The translations under genes were made by a program, and so were the position numbers. A stretch of DNA of 64,000 bases. Origin: Pogona vitticeps. Lineage: Eukaryota; Chordata; Lepidosauria; Squamata; Agamidae. Position 1 is the stretch's first letter, and each line of letters begins with the position of its first letter. Under the pieces are notes generated by a model. It worked only from the letters and a program-made list of their open reading frames with translations, was not told the origin of the DNA and did not search any database. The stretch is from the NCBI RefSeq assembly GCF_051106095.1, contig NC_135793.1, forward strand, positions 8,485,001 to 8,549,000. Reading direction: 5' to 3'. This document shows positions 1-13,420 of the stretch, in pieces.

Positions 1-1289
1 AAAAACACTGTAATCACAGTGCATGAACTGCCCCCCAATAAGAGAGTGATAAATGTGTGAAACTGCTTAAACCCTTGTCTTTCATTTATTGCTTAACACC
101 TAATAAGCTCATATGAATGTGCTGTGTTTCCAATACGCAACTATTTATGAAACAATATTTGATCTTTTAGAGAGAATGAAAAAGACAAGGCCTGAGACAA
201 TAGCAGGAAGCTGTTTTACGCTGGGTGAGATTTGAGGACTATTTAGCCCAATAAAGACAATTTCTACCCTGACTAATGACAGCCTTCTAAGATCTCGGGT
301 AAGGGTCTTCGCAGTGGTACAAAGGTCATTTCAAACTCCAGACAGCAGGGACTGAACGTGGGGCCAAGCAAAGCAGGACTCAGAGATGGAAGCCCTATAT
401 TTGAGGTTATCTTCATCATAATCTGCCATTTAGCTATGCAAATTGAACGCGATGTGCTATAAGTAAAGAAGGATGTATTGATAAGCCAGCTCCTCCTCTA
501 TGAGATCTGACCAAGTGGGCAGGTCTTCCAGACACTGGACTTCGTAGACACTGAATATCTCTCTCTTTAAGGCAGGAAGACATAAACCCTGCAAGACAAC
601 AAAGCAGGAGACCCTTGAGATCAGGGGCAGCGGGTGGGGGTGTCACTGAAATTAGGAGGCTGGAGAGAGCATGTTGGGGACAAAAGCTCTCTGTTAGAGT
701 GGCCATAAACGTTATTAGCAACAGGGTCTAGAATCAAGCAGCCTCCATATTTCAAATGCTGTCCCGACAGGACACCAGATTACTGTTTTTAAAGACGAGC
801 ACCATCAGGAGAAAACACTTAACAAACAAGCTGCCGAAATTCAAAACCACAATCCAGAACTTCACGTTTACTGTACCACAGCACTTTTAAGGATTAATTG
901 TAGTGTTTAGGTTAGTATGGAGTTACATTTCTGTACAGTGCCCCTGTTCTCAGGTTCTGGTGAAGAGTAGAGTTCCCGGATCTTGGAAAGAGTGGTTGGT
1001 GAAAGCATGCAACAGCGATTGAGCCGAGGAGGTGGCCGAAACATCAAGATCACAAGGAGGACAGGATCATTCCGTTCACTAACATCACAACATTTTTTAA
1101 ATGAAATTATGACGTGACCACACTCGGGGAAATTGCGTTCGGTTCTGATCGATGAACCTTGCAAACATTTTACAGAGCTTTCCCGCTTATGGAAAGGCAA
1201 ACGCGGCGTGGCGTCTATCCAGATGCAGGCTCTGGAGAAAAGTTGGAAGAAAGAAGCTTCTGCCTCTCTCAATACTAGGCTCCATCATC
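1..1289. other. No gene recognised
   Basis: AT-rich unassigned DNA. A slightly GC-richer piece at 1070-1250 with several CpGs has a 121-codon minus-strand frame without a known domain; I do not call it. Confidence 0.5.
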
Positions 1290-1530
1290 ACCTGATGAAG
1301 CAAAATGGTGGGGACAGTCAGGATAAAGATGAGGAAAATATCTTCACACAGTGCGTGGTCAAACTATGGAATTCGCTGCCATAAGAGACAGTGGTGGCTG
1401 CCAACTTCAAAAGCTTTCAGAGATGACAGGGCTAATTCACAGAGAACAAAACGGCCAGTGGTTACTAGAGGCTGTGCCGTGTTCCAGTATCAGAGGCAAT
1501 ATAACTCTGCACATTAATTGTGTTCTTATA
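1290..1530 (+). mobile_element. CR1-like LINE 3' remnant
   Basis: AAACTATGGAATTCGCTGCC, then GTGGCTGCCAACTTC, TTACTAGAGGCTG and CAGTATCAGAGGCAATAT recall the common CR1 3' end of lizards (tatggaactcactgcca..., ctccagtatcagaggca). It is heavily diverged. Confidence 0.5.
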
Positions 1531-2010
1531 TGTTGTCTAGTTGCTTCTGACTTAACAATGATCTAAAAGGGTTTTTTTTTTAGATATACACAATGATCAA
1601 GGAGTAGTTTACTACAGCTACTTCCCCCACCCGGCATTTCTGTGGGCAAGCAGAGATTTGAACGCAGGTCTCGTCGGTCTTAGCCCAACACTGGCTCTCA
1701 CGTAGATCACGGCCTTGGGAGACATAACTGAGAGGCAGCTGTATTCCTTTCTTATTTGTACACTTCCTATAGGCAACTGATTGGTCAACGAGGAAACCGA
1801 ATGTTGGACTCGATCCAGCACATTTCTTCCTCTGCTCACAAGGCGGCTGCTTCGTGGGAAACAAGTGAGTATCGTCCACGTTGCCCCACTGCCTTGGGGA
1901 CATGAGCTCACTGTTGCCTCCTTTGGGGGGGGCGTTCACGTCAGAGGGCATGCACCCTGTGTCTTTTCAGCATCTATAGGGAAACTTTGCACACAGCTAA
2001 GCTGTAACCA
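1531..2010. other. Old SINE-like text, otherwise nothing
   Basis: GATTTGAACGCAGGTCTCGT near 1657 looks like the tail of an antisense tRNA-derived SINE. No coding evidence. Confidence 0.35.
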
Positions 2011-2344
2011 TGTTGCCCCGAAAATAAGACAGGGTCTTATATTGATTTCTGCTCCAGAAAATGCATTAGGGCTTATTTTCAGAGGATTTTTTTTTCATGT
2101 ACAACCATCTACTGTATGTTTATTCAAATACAGTCCTGTCCTCTTCTGGTTGCTGCAGAAGGGTGGAGGGTGGGGTTTCACTTAACTGGGGCTTATTTTT
2201 TGGGTAGGGCTTATATGATGAGCATCTTGAAAAATCATGTTCACTTAACAGGGGCTTACTTGTTGGGTAGGGCTTATACGATGAGCATCTTGAAAAATCA
2301 TGCAAATGCTTATTTTCAGGTTAGGTCTTATTTTCGGGAAAACA
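2011..2344. mobile_element. MITE with 20-bp terminal inverted repeats
   Basis: The ends TGTTGCCCCGAAAATAAGAC and GTCTTATTTTCGGGAAAACA are inverted repeats with two or three mismatches. The inside repeats the same GGGCTTATTTT theme and holds a 63-bp tandem duplication (2178-2240 and 2241-2303). No transposase is encoded. Superfamily is uncertain. Confidence 0.75.
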
Positions 2345-3239
2345 AGGAAAGAAGCCTCAGCATATACTGTATATGCAGAGGGGAAAGCTAGGGCAGAGAG
2401 AAAGGGGGACAGTGAGAAAAGCCTTAAGTGGAAAGCGAGATTTACAGAGGCGAGAGCAGCTAAAGCCGACTCTTTGTAGGCTGTGAATGAAGAAGTTTAA
2501 AATGTTACATGTATTTATTTAGTTGTGTTTTTTTCACAAAAGAGGGAGGAGACAGTTGGAAATAAAGACTAAATGAGCTTTTTTGTGTGTGTGGCGAGTG
2601 TGGTAGAGGCTGGCCTTGCTTTGTCTCCCCCCCTCGGGTGACAGTTCTGAAACAGACGGTCAGATACGAGCCGAGACTCACCTGGGGTATTTGAAGATTC
2701 TGAGTCACTCTGAACCTGGGCAAAGGCACTTCTCCAACATGATTGTGTGGACACAAGTTAAGGCATCTGGTGGCGAGATTGGGGCTGGGCAGCTGTGCCT
2801 CTGGAGAGGCTCGGAATGCAACTCCCGAGGACGACGTTCCTCACCATTTGCTCTGCTTGCTAGGGCCGATCGGAGCTGGAGTCCAACCACTATCTGGAAA
2901 GATCCCCTTGCCCGCCTTTAAGTTAGATTCGGAGCAGAGTGACTGCATTTCAGTTGCCTGTGTGGCCTTACAGCTCACAGAAAGCCCTTGATTGAGTAAC
3001 TCTATTCCCGCCGAATGTATCTTGCAGGCTGATGAGAACAGGATAGAAGAGAACCATAGGCTCAGATCTGCACCCGTAAGAAAAAAAAGGAGGCTACAAA
3101 TGTAAAATAAATAAATCACCTCAGCCATGAAGATAGCCTTCCCTCCAGAAGGTAGACCGTCAAGCAAACTCTGGTCATGCTTGTTTAGGAAATCTAGTTT
3201 ACCTTTGCTGCACCAGGCTGGTGCAAACGCCACAGTGTG
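2345..3239. other. No gene recognised
   Basis: Mixed unique-looking DNA without splice-flanked conserved coding text. Confidence 0.5.
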
Positions 3240-3465
3240 TGTGCCACCTGGCCTAGGAAAGGTATATTAACCTCAAGTGTATTGTCGCTATCATGATTTT
3301 GTATGTTGTCCTATGAATTTTTATGTAGGGTACCTGTTTGTGCTTTAATTTTATATTTTTAATGTAATTTTATTTTAAGTTGCTTTGAGTTCTGTTTTGT
3401 GGGAAAGTGTGTATTCATCTAATACTAACAAAGTAATGATAATGATAATAAAAGCAGAGAATCGT
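3240..3465 (+). mobile_element. LINE-like 3' tail
   Basis: An AT-rich run ends in TTTAAGTTGCTTTGAGTTCT and (AATGAT)n-type repeats, the layout of LINE 3' tails here. The family is unsure. Confidence 0.35.
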
Positions 3466-6400
3466 AGCAAGTTGCAATGTTAGTCTGTTGTAGCAAAACG
3501 GTAGTCCCAAAAAAGTAATGTTTCCAGTTTACAGTGCTGATGTTGTCCCCTTCCTCTCGTAAAACCCAAAGGCTGGACTTGACCCCCTGAACCAGCAAAC
3601 CGGTCCTTCTTCTGCACAAGAATCTGGGGTGCCATTTGATCTTTATGGAAACAGGAATGAGCATCAACCCACACACCCCTCAAACACGGAAGAGTTGGAT
3701 GACCACGCTTGGAAGCCAAGGGAAAAATGCTATTATATCAAAGACATTTTTGGATCACAGCTCTCACAATATGTCGCCACCAGCTTCGCTTAGGACTTGT
3801 GGAAGCTGTAAGACAAAGACATCCACAAGGACCCTAATAGCGCACCTTGATCTTTAAGGAAGAGGAGGTTGCGTGCGCCCTGGCAAACCAGACTAGCCAC
3901 AGAAATTTTGCTTCCAGAGGCAAATGGAAAAATGCCATACACAGACCATTCTGAATACAAACATGGATCAGAGTGATGATTAAATTCTTTTTTTTTTAAC
4001 ATTCGCCATGCAACAGTGCCCTATACTATAGTACATCTAAGGACATTAAGATGGCTTAAGCAATGCTGGGCAGATGATAAGAGCATCCAAAAAAATCTCT
4101 CTTCTGATATGATGCTGTTGCTTCAACCTGTCCTCACCGCACCTATAGGCAGTTGGGACAGTCCTGCCTGTCAGATCATTTTAGTCCAGGGTATAAAATT
4201 CCCTAACTAGCTACACCGGCAGACAAAGCTTAGGCTGGTAATATTCGGGGCCCACTGACACCTTTTGGGGCCCAAATATAGCCGTGGCAAGAAAGAGGGA
4301 CAGTTAAGGGTTCCTTTCAGCCAAGAGAGATTTTGATGCCTCAGAAGTGATCTTGAATCCTTCTGGCATGAAAACAAGATTGGGATCCCCCAGATTTTTC
4401 TCCAGGGCCCAGAAAATGTGGGTCAAAGACTTAGGGGCATCAGGAGACAGGAAGACGGTTGTATTGGGGGGGGGGGGATAGGCTGTGCATGGGCAGGGGG
4501 AGGGGAGAAACAGCTCCCTGTGGAAACGGACAGCATCTCCGCAAGGACATCTTCTGGTTTTGTGCCATGGCTCTTCCCCCCCTCCCCCTGCAAAATTTAG
4601 CACTTAAGAAAGACCAAAATTCTAACATTTAACTGTTTTCCACACTTAATAGGGAAAGAAGATGGCAACGTCAGCTCAGAGCAGGCCCTTTATGTTTGCG
4701 TTTTGCTAAAGTCCAACACTTTAAAGCCCTGTGCATTTTTAGTGAATCAAAACAGCTTAAAATGCCCCCACGGAGACTAGTTCCAGCCACTGGCAATCAC
4801 ATTTTAATGCTGTGGAAAATTAAGAGTTTCTTTTGTTTGTGGTGTGTGTCTTGAGGGGAAGGAACTTTGCCCGTTGAGAGGTATCCACTGGGAAAGCCGA
4901 TGCGGGGACCGGGTCACAAGTGAAAGAAAAGGGCTGTTGACGTTCCCTCAGGCAAGGGAATTTCAAAGGAAAGGGATCTGGTTGAGGAGATTTTTAAAAC
5001 AGCCTTTCCCAGATGGGAGACCCTCCAGACCCGGAAGACGGCAAACCCCACTGTCCGCAGGGATCAATGGCTGTTGGCTGGGGTAACGGGAGTTGTAATC
5101 CAAAATATCCAGAGGACCCCAAGCTGGAAGATGACTCATCTGGCTGGGGGTGGGCAAAGTGCTCTCCTTCAGATATTGTTGGTCTCCGACTCCCAGCACG
5201 GCTCATCACCCATTAGGCTGGCTAGCAGGGATGGGAATTGTAATCCAAGAACATCTAGAAGGTGGTATGTTGCCAACCCCATGTCTAATTGATGGGAGTT
5301 GTCTGAAAAGCCAGGGTAAAGTGTGAGCAGAACGCGGAAAAACTATGACTCATATCCCTCTGTAATTATGAAACCCACCAAGTGACACTGGACCATTATC
5401 CCTCAGCCTGATCCTACCCCACAAGGTGGTTGTGAAAATTTAGAATGCAGGAAGGAACAACTACTTCATTTGGCAGAAAGGGCATGATAAAAATATCACC
5501 AGTAAAACAATCGTTAGTCTGTCACTAGTGCCTCTATTATCCATGGTCAGGAAGGGAATCGTTCCTTAAGCAGATCAAACAACACCCTCTATGCAAAAAG
5601 AGAGATCTAAGAAGGGGTTGGGAATCCCAATGTTTGCAAATGTAGAGCAACTATTTAGAGAAAGAGCTGTAAAAGTGGGGAACCCCTAAAATACCCCAGG
5701 AGGGCTAAGCTTGCTGAGAGGCTACAGAACGCTGACTGATTTTGGAGGCGGAGAGGGGGGGAAACTGGGATAAAAGATTGGCAAGAATCGAACAGGGTAT
5801 TATAGATGGGGGCATTCTGACTGACTGAAATAGCAAAGAGCAGCAGTATCCTGAACTGCAGCATTTTTTTTTGTCAGGGGTGAAGTTCCATTTGTAACAA
5901 CACCATGAAAATATAAAAAAAACAGTAGAGGGTTATAAACGGGATCAAGCATTACATGTCAAAGGCTATGCCAATGATTAGGGCTTATTTATTAATTAAA
6001 ACATTTACAGCCTGTCTTTCCTTCCCTAATGGGGCTTTCCAGGCGACTAACAACCAGCATCAAAGACGCAGACAGAGAAAACCAAGTATGACAAAAAAAA
6101 ACACACTAAAAGCACATCTTTAAATAAACAACAATCCTTCTGGAAGAAAGGCAACAGCTAGGACCATTTCCAATGGCTCCAGTGAACGCTCTGACCAAAT
6201 GCCTACCGGAGCAGTGCTCATTTAACTTGTTGCCTAAAACTGATATTTAGGTTGGTGGGGAGTGATGCTTCCTCTGGGGGAAACGATGTCCCATTTGGAT
6301 CTTCTTTCTAAATCTACAACTAATTTTGAAATCCAAGATCTGAAACTAAGTTTTTAAAAAGACAGTATCAACCTCTGCTGCGGCTCAGAAATGCAGAAAG

Positions 6401-7499
6401 CAGAAAGAAGGAAGGATTCAAACAACAGTTAAGATCATCCTAGTTGGGCAACACTGCTATCAAGACCAGGCACAATGGCACCAAAATGTGTGCAGACCTC
6501 TGATCTCTCCAGAACTCTTCATCTGCTAGACTTGTTCTTTTTTTTTTTTTTTTTGGCATCATGTGGCCTCGTGAAGATGTCTACAGATTTCAAAAATGTG
6601 CATATTTTGGCACCATTGTGGCTGGTCCTATTGTCTTACAATGCATCCTCCTCACTCCTGCTTTGCTGGGGAAGTCCCACTGCAGACTTGACAAAGTACA
6701 AGACTGAACATTTCAAGAGGAGCCGGTCTTCCCTTTAGGCAGAGTGAGGCAATTGCTGGAAAGCGGCAGGAACACCTTTCTATGTGATTCTCCCAAACGT
6801 TGCAGTTCTTGCCTTACGTTATGAAGACAAAGCTATGTATCCCATCATACACAACCTGTCCTGAGTCCCTGACAGTGTCCTGCTCCCAAGTGCAATGTGT
6901 GACACCATTTCTCTGACAGTGCTGAAGAAAGATTCAACTGCCAATTCAGTCGATGTATCCACATGGATTGGGAAAGGTCTACCATCTTGTCATTTAGGAA
7001 CACAGAACATAGATAGTTGCCTCACACTGGCCAAAATCCTGTTGCCTAAGCATAGTAAATTGCACTAGAGTTGGCCCATTGAACCAATGGGGAATTTGCT
7101 AAAACCACTCCTCCATACATTCCACAGATTAATGAATTATGGAGCTTGAGGAGGACTGGACTCACTAAATCCTCATTGAGTCTATGGGTCTACTCTAGCA
7201 TGGTTTACTACAGTATGCTGAGCAATAGGATTTTGGGCACTGAGTCGCATAGTCAGTCCATCTAGCCTGATTTTATCAATACTGACAGGCAGGAATGGCT
7301 CTCCAAGGTTCCAGGTGAGATTCTCCTTTTGAGGATTTAGCTTGGGACCTTCTGTACACACACCATGTGCTCAACCACTAAGTTATGGTCCTTCCCTGAT
7401 ACAAAAAAATCCTCTAAATGTCGGTAGTCTCTCATCCAAGTACTAACAAGGCCTAACACATCTTACCTTCCAAAATCCAGCAAGATTGGTGAGTTCAGG
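3466..7499. other. No gene recognised; scattered MITE and LINE scraps
   Basis: Remains of the ACTCCCAG-bearing palindromic MITEs occur around 5080-5270. The rest is unassigned. Short open frames have no family likeness. Confidence 0.45.
5995..6150 (-). mobile_element. LINE 3'-end-like remnant
   Basis: TTATTTATTAATTAAAACAT followed by TTTACAGCCTGTCTTTCCTT and GGGGCTTTCCAGGCG...CTAACAACC is the usual antisense LINE 3' pattern. Family not resolved. Confidence 0.35.
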
Positions 7500-7896
7500 G
7501 TGGCGTTGTCTCCCTCAGGCAGCAAAACCATGTTGGGCGCAATTCTAAGGGCTGGTTATAATCTACAAATCACGGCATGGCATATGTCTAGGCTATCTGA
7601 AGGACCGTTTTCTCCCACACTAGCTTGCCGTAGCTTTGACATCTTCAGAGCAGGACCTTCTCTTGGTCCAACCTCCTTCAGAGGTACATCAGACAGGAGC
7701 ACACAAGAGAGGTTTCTGGACAGCCACTCCTTGGCTCTGGAAATCCCTACCAAAGTACTGCCCACAGTCAAGACCTTCTTATTTCAGTGGGGCTTTGGAC
7801 ACTCAACCAGTCCCTGAAGAAAAGCCCGTCACCACGTGGTTTCTTTACTAATATGTTTTAAATTGTGATTTGATCTGAACTGTTTTAACTTGATTT
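7500..7896 (+). mobile_element. LINE 3' coding and tail remnant
   Basis: Text such as CCTTGGCTCTGGAAATCCCT (LW...IP) and AAGACCTTCTTATTTCAGTG resembles the last residues of L2/CR1 RT proteins (LWNNLPPE.., KTLMYR). A (ATTC)n array follows directly. Confidence 0.45.
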
Positions 7897-7992
7897 TATT
7901 CATTCATTCATTCATTCATTCATTCATTCATTCATTCATTCACTCATTCATTCATTCATTCATTCACTCATTCATTCATTCATTCATTTATT
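7897..7992. repeat. (ATTC)n microsatellite
   Basis: About 23 units of CATT with a few CACT interruptions, directly after a LINE 3' remnant. Confidence 0.95.
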
Positions 7993-8932
7993 TGCTCGCT
8001 CTCATTGGGATCAGACTTGAGTCCCACTTTGGGGAGACAGCTCAGATATAAAAAGTTGGACCAACTGTGGTTTTAAGATCTTCCAGTGCCAGGGCTGGCA
8101 TCAAAGTCTTTGGTGCCAAGTCCCAAGCCCGAGTCCCTATTAAAAACAAGCTTCCTTACCCCCCAAAACGGAGGAGGTGAGTGGGTTCTGAGTTGTGAGT
8201 CAAGTCACTCAAAAAAATCCGAGTTGAGTCCGACTTGAGTCATAAGTGTGACTTGACAGCAAGTCCCACAACGTTAAGTCCCTATCCCTGCCTAGTATGG
8301 GCTTGACTTTATTTCTAAGCTGGAGAAGAGAACTTTTATGTTGGTTTAATAAAGTTTCAAAAATGCCGTGGGCATGTGTAGTTGTCGGAAGAGCCGCATG
8401 CTGAAGCTTGGGGATCACAAAAGCCAGAGATCCTAAATTCACCAGTCAAGTAACAGAGCTACCACTTAGCGGAAGAAAAAAACTTCAGTAGATAAATATG
8501 ATACCTGTCATTATTGTCGACGAGGAAGATGTGGCCAAATGATTACATTTTCCTCAGAATAGAACAAGACTATTGAAAAAGATGGGAAATACTCTGATGA
8601 TACAGCACTAGGCATATATTTAAAAAATACTGTAAATCAGCTATGAAGTAAGTGCCATTGAGTTCAGTAGGACTACCACCTTACCTCTGATATTGGTGTG
8701 GAGAATGTTCTGTCCTCTGAAGATGCCCATGGCCACAGAGACTGGCGAAACGTTAGGAAGAACAACCTTCAGAACACGGCCAAAGAGCCCAAAAAACCCA
8801 CCACAACCATTCTCCAGATATTGTTGGAGATATTGTTCAATCCACCCCTAACCAATATAGTTCGTGGCAAAGGGTGATAGGAGTTCTAGTCGAACATCTG
8901 GACATCTACATTTTCCCAGTCTGTGTTGAAGA

Positions 8933-9069
8933 CAGCGGCTCTCAACCTTCAGTCTCCAGATGTTATTGGACTACAACTCCCAGAAATCCTAGCCAGCACA
9001 GCTAGTGGTGAAGGCTTCTGGGAGTTTTAGTCCAAAAACATCCGGGGACCCAAAGTTTGGGAACCATTG
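8933..9069. mobile_element. hAT-type palindromic MITE
   Basis: Inverted ends CAGCGGCTCTCAACC and GTTTGGGAACCATTG enclose ACTACAACTCCCAGAAATCC and its mirror. Flanks GTTGAAGA and GTTTAAGA agree at seven of eight bases, a decayed 8-bp target duplication. Confidence 0.7.
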
Positions 9070-12000
9070 GTTTAAGATGATATACACATAGGTAATAGCA
9101 GGCACGACCTGAAAATACATATTTTCCTCCTATGTAACAGAAGATACACAATGACCCTTTTCATATGGTGGCTTCTACTTGGTTAGTTTGTGTGTGTGTG
9201 TGTGTGTAATTACTTGTATTAATATTTGAAATAAAAATTCTGTCAATTGATCCCAAAGGAGGGGACTTTTTAAACTGATAGAGATTTTTAGACAAAAACA
9301 ACTGCCATTCTCTCAGTAAACAAATGATCTTTGTAATAGAATATTGCTGTCTTGTGTGGTTTTAAAACACTTTTTTGTACCACAGAAAATAAATTCCTGA
9401 ACTGTTGGTAAAGGCACTCTGTTTACTTCTTTGTAAAGAAAGATGATATTTTAACTGATTCCCCCCCCCACTTCTAAATATATAAACACAACGACATGAC
9501 AGGCATAAAAATAAGTCCAGCATTCTGCCCTCCACAATGAATGGTGCTGTAAAATTTTACAAGCGGCAGAGAAATAAGTAGGAAAAGTCACTTGGGAAAA
9601 AGCAACACATAACGTTTCATACATTTCCAGTGACTGCCAGGTGGGAAGGTGCAAGAAAATGTTTTAAGGAACAGGAAAGGAATGGAAACCATGCGTTAGG
9701 GCTGAGGGAGTAACAACTGATAACAACTATAACCAGTGAGCTACATGGCTTTTAAACACTCTATTCGGAAAGGGCTCTGTGCCATATTTATGAAAGCCAC
9801 ACTTTGACAGAAAAGACCAGGGGGGGCACAATGATTTAACCCAAATAGGCCCACAGTACTTGTTCCATCCTCATTTCAAGGATTTCAGGGCCCCATACAT
9901 CGATGGTAGGAAATATGGCCCTCCAGCTGTTCGCAGAAGGCAACACCCACATTTTTTGGTGGGAATAATCAATTGTGAGGCACAAAAATCGGACGGGCCA
10001 TGTGTTCCTCACTCCTGCCATAACCCCCTCCACACACACACGTTTTTATTGTCACCAAGCCCTCCTTGACAGAGGTGGGATTTTAACCCAGATCTCTCTA
10101 ATCTGACACACCAGTCTGTCCACCACACCGGCCTCACCTGATCATAGAGGCTTTGTTGCTGCCTAATACAGTGGATTGCTTCTGCGTTCCTATTTTTGCA
10201 ATGGATATGACTGGAGCTTTCCAGGAAGCAGGAGGATCTACCCTCTGAAGAATCAACCAGTCGTATCTCTTGGGCGTTCTCATCAACTTCTCCGGTTCTC
10301 GCTATCATTAAGCAGAGTGAGATGTGCTTCAGGTGATTGGGGCTATGGGGCTGCTGTGGCAATCCCCTAGTTGTTGCTTGTGAACCCCCGATGCCCTTCC
10401 CAAAGCCGTGTTGACCACACAACCTGCCCTGCGCTCCCTGAACCAATCTGTGGCCCTCAGGGGTAGAAGCAGACCCTTCCCATGCCATCCCTATCACTTT
10501 TCACATCCAGGAACAAAGGAAGGCCCCCCCTGACCTCAGTGGGGCTTGAACTGTCCCTGCGGCCTGGGGCATAACATGGGCATTCCTGAAACTGGCCCCG
10601 CCTTGTGTTGTCCATCCCTAAATTTTGCTTAGGAAGTAACTCCAGGTTAAAAACAGAAAGAGAGAGAGAAGGCGCTCAAGAGCGAGCCCTGTCTCCTCGG
10701 CTGAAGACATACAGCAAGACTACCCTTGTCCGTTTCTACATTCTGAGGAACCAGAAAGCGGGAGAAAATCTATCTCTTTTTAACTTCACCTCTTCGAATC
10801 CCCTCGCCAAGGGGGCTATTGAGGAATGTTGCAAATTCCACACACACCCCTGTTACCTTTTCATCTCTGTAGGGAAGCAGGTAACCGCTGTAAACCTGCT
10901 GCCAGTACTTGACCTCCTTGGAGGAATGCCAGATCCCCCACATCCTGTCCGGGCCCCCCGATGCTTATCCTGAGCCCATGCTTTTCCTTCCCACCCCATC
11001 CCCACATCCGACCACTATATGGTTTAGTTTGGGCTCGGATTTAATTTCCCCACAACACCTCTGACGGGCAGCATCTTCCAGAGCATGTAGGAAGGTCAGA
11101 GGGCAGTGAGAGCCAGTGTGACATGTGGCTTCTGGGTCTGGTACCTTATACCACCGCCACCACGTAGAGTAGACCCACCTGAGCCCCAGTGACCGAGGAG
11201 CAGAATAACCAGATGCGCCCTGAATCCCCTCAAACCTGGTGCCGGCTTTTCTTCCCTCTGAGCTAAGGGTGGGTGAATCTTTTTTTTGCTACAGTATCTC
11301 CTATATTCAGTACAACAACAACAAACAACAACACCTTTGTGTTCCTTCCCTTTTAGTTCAGAAAGCAATGAGTGGGTGCTGGCAGGTTCTTTTAAAAACA
11401 CACAAATAGAACAAAACTCTCAACCCTCTGCACTGGTTTCATTCAACAGGTAATAGGTAATCCCAGTAGGAGGGGATTCATATTTATACTTTGCCTGCCA
11501 TTTATACAAGGCAGACATGGAAGCTGTCGGGGGGGTGGAAAAGCAAGCAAAGCCTTGACAACAAGCACAGGACCACAAATAGTGTTGAATTCGGAAGGGT
11601 TGAGGGGGCCGACCTTTAAAAAGCCAAACTCTCGAAGCCCTCACACGGGATGGGGCAAGCCTCTCTGTTTCGCTTTCTCCGACACTCCACTTTTTTATAA
11701 TCTCACATTCTTTCCCCTGAATGCACGAAGAAATGTGAAACATTTCGAAAGATCTTTGTAGAAAAGTTCTCCTCCTTCTCTAAACTCGCCCGTGATCTAT
11801 GTTTGGGCTTTTTTTTTTTAGCCCTGTCCCACCCACTTTTTCTCCGTCTGTCAACAGCAGGGCCGAGAGACGGGATCTTTTCGGCTGTGGCCCCCCCAAA
11901 TGCCGGATTGGCTCTCCAGGGAAGGAATTTCCCTCTGGCACCCTTTATGCCTCATTTCAGACGACCTCTTTAAACCCCTCTATTCTGGCAGAAAGATTTT

Positions 12001-12429
12001 TAAAACGAAAAGCCCCCCCCCCCCCGGTTTCACTAGGCTCCCTGCTGACCTGTCATTTATAAAGCAATAGGTGTTGCATATTGTGAGTCCATTTTCAGGT
12101 GTTTCAGCTGTCATGATGGTGGAGTGGGGGGGGGCTGAGAGGTCTGCTCCCCACAAAGCCCTGAAACCTGGGGTCGGGGGGGGGCAGCGGCTCTCTCCCA
12201 GGCTGATCTACCTCACAGGGTTGACATGAGGATGCCAACCAGGTACACTGCTTCCAAGCTTGTGGGAAGAAAGCTGCAAGTGCAAAACACGGACACAAGC
12301 GCACACGCTATTCCATAAGCGTGCTTCCCATCGAAAGCCAGGATGTCTGAAGGGTTCAAAATAAAGAAAACAGGAATGCTCACCACTGCACCCGGAATTT
12401 GCAAGTCCTACCTGCACCTCGAAAGGAGT
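9070..12429. other. No gene recognised
   Basis: AT-rich to 10000, then GC-richer towards the 12.4-kb island. Antisense SINE-like text lies near 10080-10140. If a gene starts at the island and runs left, this would be its first intron, but no exon was found. Confidence 0.45.
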
Positions 12430-13420
12430 CCCCGGGGCACAGGCTGGGCTCTACTTATGAGTAAGCATTCCTCTGTAAACATGCAACGGCTCACTCACTT
12501 CACACCCCGGCCCGACAGAAGGGGCGAAGGAAGCCACGCGTCCTTCCCAAACCCTCCGCTTGCTCCCGAGCGACTCGTTCCGACGAGCAACCAGAAACTT
12601 CCCGCCCCCCCACACCTCCCGCAAAGTTGCGTGGGTTCGACAACACCCATTACAGTTCCTCGGGGAGACACTCTCGCAGACCCGAGGGGGAGATCGGCGG
12701 TGGGGGGGGAGAGAAGAAGAAGAAGAAGGGGCTGCTCCCGGAATTCTGCCGACCGATTTACCTGGGGCGGCGTCCAGGCGAGGCGGCGACACGCGTGCTT
12801 TCACGCTCGCCCTCCAGCGACGTCTGAACGCGTCCCCCTTCGGGCGGCGGGGTCTTCCCTTCTTCCTCCTCCTCCTCCGCGCAGCGGCATCCCGGGCGCA
12901 GGACTCGCTCGGAGCACCCGGAGAGGGAGAGCCAGAGAAGGGGGAGGAGGAGGCGGAGGCGGAGGCGGAGTTTGTGGCGGCGTGTAACGCAAGCAAGCTC
13001 CGCGCGATTGGCCTCCCGAGCGAGGATTGTGGGAGATCGGGGGCCGAAGGAGAGGCTCGGCCCGGGAGGGGGGGTCTGCCGTCCGAGGGAACGTGTGAAC
13101 GGAGGGCGACGCGCGGGGCTCCACCGGAGAGTCGGGCTAGGGCAGAGAAAAGGGGGGCCGGGGATCGCTCCGCCTGTGCCGAGGCGGATCGGGGCCGGGG
13201 AAGCGGCAAGAGCCCCGCGATAGCCTTCCCTGGAGGGAGGAAGTGGCCAAGCCTAGCCAAGTTCTTGAGGGGTTGCGGTGGAGCGTCTGGACGTGCCCTC
13301 CCAGGGCGGGGAACAAAGGGAGATCGGGGGGGATTTGGAGGGTCCCGTGGACGGGCTGTTTTGGAGCACCGTCGTAAGAAAGCGAGGCGAAGCGGAAAAG
13401 ACAATCACGCTAGGCAAAGT
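12430..13420. promoter_or_regulatory. CpG island, likely promoter, gene not identified
   Basis: A sharp rise in GC and CpG with GGA/GGC repeats. On the minus strand a strong splice donor, CCCCAG|GTAAAT, lies at 12762/12761, which would suit a 5' non-coding exon starting near 12.9-13.1 kb and running left. Long open frames on both strands here are GC artefacts. By remembered human order the next gene after UTP14A is BCORL1 in the same direction, so a BCORL1 leader exon is the first candidate, unproven. Confidence 0.6.

Noticed and set aside
7897-7992. CRISPR-like array
   Set aside because: A simple tetranucleotide repeat without spacers in a vertebrate genome.
1-12429. BCORL1 coding exons
   Set aside because: I looked for the remembered N-terminal text (MISTAPLYSG, RIRMCGINEE) on the minus strand and did not see it; any link to BCORL1 rests on synteny only.
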